Shown here piece after piece: positions 4,510 through 7,540 of a stretch of 7,540 nucleotides of DNA (position 1 is its first letter; each line of letters starts with the position of its first letter). Location: assembly GCA_035628055.1 (NCBI GenBank), contig DASPKO010000215.1, forward strand, positions 1-7,540, read 5' to 3'. The position numbers and the translations under genes are program-made. The stretch comes from DASPKO01 sp035628055. Its GTDB lineage: Bacteria; Planctomycetota; Phycisphaerae; Phycisphaerales; UBA1924. The notes under the pieces are model-generated. The model saw nothing but the letters and a program-made list of their open reading frames with translations, was not told where the DNA came from and did not search any database.

Positions 4510-6861
4510 GTGGATGTGGACCAGGCCAGGCAGCGGGCGCGGCAGCTCCGGACGGTGCTCGAGGCCGCCAGCCGAGCCTACTACCTCGACGCCGCCCCGC
4601 TGATGCCCGACGCCGAGTTCGACACGCTGCTGGCCGAGATGGCCGGACTGGAAGAGGAGTTTCCCGAGCTGGCCGACCCCGACTCGCCGACGCGGCGGGT
4701 CGGCGGAGCGCCCGCGCAGCCGTTCCGCACGCGCGCCCATGCCGTGCCCATGCTGAGCATCGACAACACCTACTCCGAGGCCGACCTTCTCGAATGGCAC
4801 CAGCGGGTGCTGCGTGGGCTCGGGCTTCAGGCCGGCACGGGGGCCGCCCGTGCCCCGGGGAGTGATGCGTTCCCGCCCTCGCATCCCGGACTGTTCCAGA
4901 CCGGGCCGGAGCGGCCCGCGGAGCCGGCCTCCCCGCCGGGCCCCGGTGATCCGCCCGTGCTGGTGTGTGACCCGAAGGTGGACGGGGTCGCGATCTCCAT
5001 CCGCTACGAGCGCGGGCGCCTGGTCCTGGCCCTGACGCGCGGCGACGGCGTGCAGGGGGACGACGTCACCGCGAACATTCGCACGATCCGCTCCATCCCG
5101 CTCGCGCTCGCGGGCGACGTGCCCGACGTGCTGGAGGTCCGGGGCGAGATCTACATCCCGACCCGGGTCTTCGAGGCGCACAACCGGGATCGCGAGGCCC
5201 GTGGCCTCGAGCCTCACGCCAACCCGCGCAACTCCGCCGCGGGGGCCCTCAAGCAGCTCGACCCGCGCGAGGTCGCGAGGCGCCGCCTGCACTTCGCCGC
5301 CCATGGGCGCGGGGAAGTGTCGGGCGCGGGCGCGACCGACTTCGCCGCGAGTCACTCGGAGTTCCTGGACCGCGTCGCCGCGCTCGGGGTGCCGGTGAAC
5401 GCGGCGCGGTGCCGGTCGGCCTTCATCGGGGACATCCTCGCCTCGATCCGCGGCTTCGAGAGCGAGCGTCAGGGGTTGCCATATCTCACCGACGGCATGG
5501 TGGTGCGCGTCGACGACTGGCGGCTTCAGGAGCGGCTGGGGCGCACCAGCAAATCGCCCCGATGGATCATCGCGTACAAGTACGCGGCGGAGCGGCGGCC
5601 CACCCGGCTGCTGCGCGTGGACTACCAGGTCGGCAAGACGGGCAAGATCACCCCCCGGGCGGTGATGGAGCCGGTGCCGCTGGCGGGGACCACCGTCCGC
5701 CACGCCACCCTGCACAACTTCGGGCGCGCGCGCGACGCGGCGACCGAGACGCCGGGGCAGCGCACCGACATACGCCTGGGCGACATGGTGCTGGTCGAGA
5801 AGGCGGGGGAGATCATCCCCTACGTGGCCGGGGTCGTGCTCTCGGAGCGGCCCCCGGTCGCCAGGCCGATCGTGCCCCCCCCGGCGTGCCCGGAGTGCGG
5901 CGGGCCCGTGGAGGTCGAGCCGCCCGAGGCGGCGGCGGACCCCACGCTCGAGACGCAGCGCCGGTGCATCAATCCCGAGTGCCCCGCGCAGGTGCGCGAG
6001 AAGCTCGTCTGGTTCGCCGGGCGCCGGCAGATGGACATCGAGGGCCTGGGCGAGAAGACCATCGATCAGATCCGCGCCGCGGGCCTGCCGCTGAACTCGT
6101 TCGCGGACGTCTTCCGGCTCCACCGCTGCCGCGCGGCCCTTCTGGAGCTCGAGCGGATGGGGGAGAAGAAGGTCGAGAACCTGCTCGCGGGCGTCGAGGC
6201 CGCCAAGGGGCGCGGGCTGGCCCGCGTGCTGGCGGCGCTTGGCATCCGTCACGTTGGCGAGGCCACCGCCCGCACGCTCGCGGCCCAGTTCCGCGACATC
6301 GACGAGCTCCTCGCGGCCCCGGAGCCGCTGCTGCGTCCCAAGGCGATGTCGCGCGAGGAGGCCCGGCGCTTCGGGCTTCCCGAAGACCCGTCCCTGCGAC
6401 CCTCGACCGAGCTGGGCACCCTGACGGCGCCCGTGGTTCACGCGTACCTGCACAGCGAGGTGGCCCGGCGCACGTTCGAGGACCTGCGCGCGGCGGGCGT
6501 CGACCTGACCTCCCGCGAGCACCCGGAGGCGGCCCGGGCGCGGGGCGGAGCGGGCGCGGTCGCCGGACCGGCCGCTTCGCGCGCGGTGCCCGTGAGCCCG
6601 CTCGCCGGCAAGAGCTTCGTCATGACCGGCACGCTGGAGCGCCTCGGGCGCGACCAGCTCAAGGACCTGCTGCTGGGCTTGGGAGCGAAGGTCGCCGGCT
6701 CGGTCTCGGCGCGGACGGACGTGCTGATCGCGGGTGCCAAGGCCGGCTCCAAGCTCGAGAAGGCCGCGGAGCTGGGGACCGAGGTCTGGGACGAGGCGCG
6801 CCTGCTCCGCGAGCTGGAGGCGCTGGGCGTCCCTCTGCCGGAGGGGGCGCGGGAGGGTTAG
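4510..6861 (+). CDS. ligA: NAD-dependent DNA ligase LigA
   Basis: LigA seals nicks between Okazaki fragments and after repair, using NAD+ to form a ligase-AMP intermediate. The 783 residues show the NAD-binding Ia region (about 1-75), the adenylation domain with catalytic K156 in DPKVDG, RGEIYIP (E213), NPRNSAAGALKQLD (238-251), TDGMVVRV (327-334) and YKYAAE (356-361), an OB domain (QVGKTGKITP, 373-382), a four-cysteine zinc site (C460, C463, C486, C491), helix-hairpin-helix repeats (about 508-660) and a C-terminal BRCT domain (about 697-780). Usual length is about 670; extra length comes from a Pro/Gly-rich insertion at about 105-148, a longer zinc loop, and additions near 610-632 and 668-694. 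Two active-site positions differ: D154 for the usual Glu and R333 for the usual motif IV Lys. GTG 4510 is chosen because the homology begins there, GGTACGCT precedes it, and upstream codons overlap the STAS gene; GTG 4516 is possible. Confidence 0.95.
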   Translation: MDVDQARQRARQLRTVLEAASRAYYLDAAPLMPDAEFDTLLAEMAGLEEEFPELADPDSPTRRVGGAPAQPFRTRAHAVPMLSIDNTYSEADLLEWHQRVLRGLGLQAGTGAARAPGSDAFPPSHPGLFQTGPERPAEPASPPGPGDPPVLVCDPKVDGVAISIRYERGRLVLALTRGDGVQGDDVTANIRTIRSIPLALAGDVPDVLEVRGEIYIPTRVFEAHNRDREARGLEPHANPRNSAAGALKQLDPREVARRRLHFAAHGRGEVSGAGATDFAASHSEFLDRVAALGVPVNAARCRSAFIGDILASIRGFESERQGLPYLTDGMVVRVDDWRLQERLGRTSKSPRWIIAYKYAAERRPTRLLRVDYQVGKTGKITPRAVMEPVPLAGTTVRHATLHNFGRARDAATETPGQRTDIRLGDMVLVEKAGEIIPYVAGVVLSERPPVARPIVPPPACPECGGPVEVEPPEAAADPTLETQRRCINPECPAQVREKLVWFAGRRQMDIEGLGEKTIDQIRAAGLPLNSFADVFRLHRCRAALLELERMGEKKVENLLAGVEAAKGRGLARVLAALGIRHVGEATARTLAAQFRDIDELLAAPEPLLRPKAMSREEARRFGLPEDPSLRPSTELGTLTAPVVHAYLHSEVARRTFEDLRAAGVDLTSREHPEAARARGGAGAVAGPAASRAVPVSPLAGKSFVMTGTLERLGRDQLKDLLLGLGAKVAGSVSARTDVLIAGAKAGSKLEKAAELGTEVWDEARLLRELEALGVPLPEGAREG

Positions 6862-6911
6862 CGGGGGGCTCCGCCGGGCCACGGGCTCGGGTCGCGCGGC
6901 CGGGGCGCCGC

Positions 6912-6939
6912 TTGACCGAGCGGCCTCCGGGCCTAGCCT
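6912..6939 (+). promoter_or_regulatory. Putative promoter of tRNA-Phe
   Basis: TTGACC (6912-6917) matches five of six bases of the -35 consensus. After a 16-bp spacer, TAGCCT (6934-6939) keeps the key T, A and final T of a -10 box. Transcription would start a few bases before the mature tRNA 5' end at 6949. A 6-bp inverted repeat (6907-6912 with 6919-6924) overlaps the -35. No separate convincing ligA terminator is visible in the 87-bp gap; only a short GGCC hairpin (6922-6933) and TTTT at 6939-6942. Confidence 0.5.
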
Positions 6940-6948
6940 TTTGCCCTC

Positions 6949-7021
6949 GGGTAGGTAGCTCAGTTGGTAGAGCACCGCACTGAAAATGCGGGTGTCGCCG
7001 GTTCAAGTCCGGCCCTACCCA
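6949..7021 (+). tRNA. tRNA-Phe (anticodon GAA)
   Basis: All four arms fold without mismatch in 73 nt. The acceptor is GGGTAGG with CCTACCC, the D stem GCTC/GAGC with an 8-nt loop, the anticodon stem CCGCA/TGCGG with loop CTGAAAA (anticodon GAA at 6982-6984, reading UUC/UUU), the variable loop GTGTC, and the T stem GCCGG/CCGGC with loop TTCAAGT. The discriminator is A7021. The 3' CCA is not encoded (ATTT follows), so it must be added after transcription. The gene stands alone between ligA and the peptide-transporter ATPase. Confidence 0.98.
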
Positions 7022-7029
7022 TTTGCGAC

Positions 7030-7058
7030 CCGGGGCGCCAGACCCGACGGCGCCCCGG
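7030..7058 (+). terminator. Perfect 10-bp GC hairpin after tRNA-Phe
   Basis: CCGGGGCGCC (7030-7039) and GGCGCCCCGG (7049-7058) are exact reverse complements around a 9-nt loop. It begins 8 nt after the tRNA and ends 9 nt before the ribosome site of the next gene. There is no following T-tract (CTGGTTCCC comes next), so it is not a classical intrinsic terminator. It could be a U-less terminator, an end point for tRNA 3' processing, or an attenuator of the downstream gene. Confidence 0.45.
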
Positions 7059-7067
7059 CTGGTTCCC

Positions 7068-7072
7068 AGGAG
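7068..7072 (+). promoter_or_regulatory. Ribosome-binding site AGGAG of the OppF-like gene
   Basis: AGGAG lies 7 nt before GTG 7080 and decides that start. It is one of the few strong Shine-Dalgarno sites in the window. A small 4-bp stem (CTGG 7059-7062 with CCAG 7066-7069) would cover its first bases. Confidence 0.75.
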
Positions 7073-7079
7073 CGGCCAG

Positions 7080-7540
7080 GTGACAGATCCGACGCCGCCG
7101 GACCCCGCGGCCGGCCCCCACCTGCTCGCCGTCCGCGACCTCCACACCCACTTTCCCATCCGCTCGGGGCTTCTCCAGCTCACCACCGGGCACGTGCGCG
7201 CCGTGGACGGCGTCAGCTTTCACCTGGCCCGCGGCGAGACCCTCGGGCTCGTGGGCGAGTCGGGCTGCGGCAAGACCACCGTGGGCCGGTCGATCCTCCG
7301 CCTCATCGAACCGACCAGCGGGACCATCGAGTTCGAGGGGCGGAGCATCATGGGCCTGCGCGGGGCGGAGCTCAAGCGGCTCCGCCGCGACATGCAGATC
7401 ATCTTCCAGGACCCCGCCTCGTCGCTGAACCCGCGGATGCGCGTCGGGACGATCGTGGGCGAGCCCCTGGTGGTCCACGGGCTGGTGGCGGGCCGGCCGC
7501 AGCTCCGCGCGGAGGTGGGCGACCTGCTCGAGCGCTGCGG
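7080..7540 (+). CDS. Oligopeptide/dipeptide ABC transporter ATP-binding protein, OppF/DppF-like, N-terminal part (runs off the right edge)
   Basis: The first 153 codons encode the start of an OppF/DppF-type ATPase, one of the two ATPases that power peptide (or nickel or sugar) import through Opp/Dpp permeases at the cytoplasmic membrane. Family marks are GHVRAVDGVSFHLARGETLG (37-56), Walker A GESGCGKTT (59-67), LRLIEPTSGTI (73-83) and the Q-loop segment IIFQDPASSLNPRM (107-120, Q110). The signature, Walker B and the C-terminal oligopeptide-transporter extension lie beyond the window. GTG 7080 is chosen for its AGGAG at 7 nt; homology starts about 15 residues in, after a Pro-rich leader. It follows tRNA-Phe by 58 nt, with a strong hairpin between. 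OppD-, permease- and binding-protein genes would be expected nearby but are not in the window. The substrate cannot be inferred. Confidence 0.92.
   Translation, partial: MTDPTPPDPAAGPHLLAVRDLHTHFPIRSGLLQLTTGHVRAVDGVSFHLARGETLGLVGESGCGKTTVGRSILRLIEPTSGTIEFEGRSIMGLRGAELKRLRRDMQIIFQDPASSLNPRMRVGTIVGEPLVVHGLVAGRPQLRAEVGDLLERC

Noticed and set aside
6907..6924. GCCGCT/AGCGGC 6-bp hairpin as the ligA terminator
   Set aside because: It overlaps the best -35 box for tRNA-Phe and has no adjacent T-tract, so I do not list it as a terminator.
4405..6975. An 856-codon open frame on the minus strand across ligA
   Set aside because: Same GC artefact: it mirrors ligA, contains no recognisable domain, and the plus strand carries all ligase motifs.
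5409..6983. A long plus-strand frame overlapping ligA in another phase and ending inside the tRNA
   Set aside because: It is a frame-shifted shadow of ligA with biased composition, and it runs into the tRNA gene.
6949..7079. tRNA-Phe 3' end as an integration site of a mobile element
   Set aside because: No integrase, no repeated tRNA 3' end and no composition shift are visible; the next gene is an ordinary transporter ATPase.
6960..7478. A minus-strand frame whose C-terminus reads GLEPATPAFSVRCSTN
   Set aside because: This tail is the reverse strand of the tRNA-Phe gene and neighbouring bases, a familiar misannotation. The rest is antisense to the OppF-like gene.
1..7540. CRISPR array, insertion sequence, prophage or toxin-antitoxin system
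   Set aside because: No regularly spaced repeats, terminal inverted repeats, transposase, phage or toxin-like small genes were seen; nearly all bases are explained by housekeeping genes and short gaps.

Overview
The window is very GC-rich chromosomal DNA (roughly 70-75% GC by eye) with tightly packed bacterial housekeeping genes. A bacterial NAD-dependent DNA ligase, a bacterial lipoprotein signal peptide and an RsmG methyltransferase mark it as bacterial. The style of the STAS protein, the DinG-like helicase and the low-complexity insertions in conserved enzymes reminds me of Planctomycetes (Phycisphaerae-like). That placement is a guess from family resemblance only.

Layout from left to right. 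Positions 1-106 (minus) hold the first 35 codons of a lipoprotein gene that leaves the window. A 100-bp divergent gap follows, then a two-gene plus-strand operon: rsmG (207-1040) and a DinG/XPD-family helicase (1037-3148), joined by an ATGA stop/start overlap. Facing the helicase across 29 bp are two minus-strand genes: a MacB/LolD-type ABC ATPase (3178-3951) and, upstream of it, a small STAS-domain protein (4030-4392). Divergent from the STAS gene is ligA (4510-6861), then tRNA-Phe(GAA) at 6949-7021, a perfect 10-bp hairpin, and the first 153 codons of an OppF/DppF-like peptide-transporter ATPase that leaves the window at the right.

The genes do not form one pathway. rsmG acts on the ribosome, the helicase and ligase on DNA repair and replication, the STAS protein probably in signalling, and the two ABC ATPases belong to different transporter classes whose membrane partners are not in the window. 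No gap exceeds 300 bp. I see no CRISPR array, insertion sequence, phage gene or toxin-antitoxin pair.

I did not find a clear new multi-gene system. The observations most worth a second look are: (1) the helicase has serine where the first iron-sulfur cysteine is expected; (2) the ligase has conservative changes at two normally invariant active-site positions and four insertions; (3) the same 8-mer, GGTACGCT, lies exactly 7 nt ahead of the GTG start of two separate genes that lack a Shine-Dalgarno sequence, suggesting leaderless transcripts; (4) a strong hairpin separates tRNA-Phe from the peptide-transporter gene.
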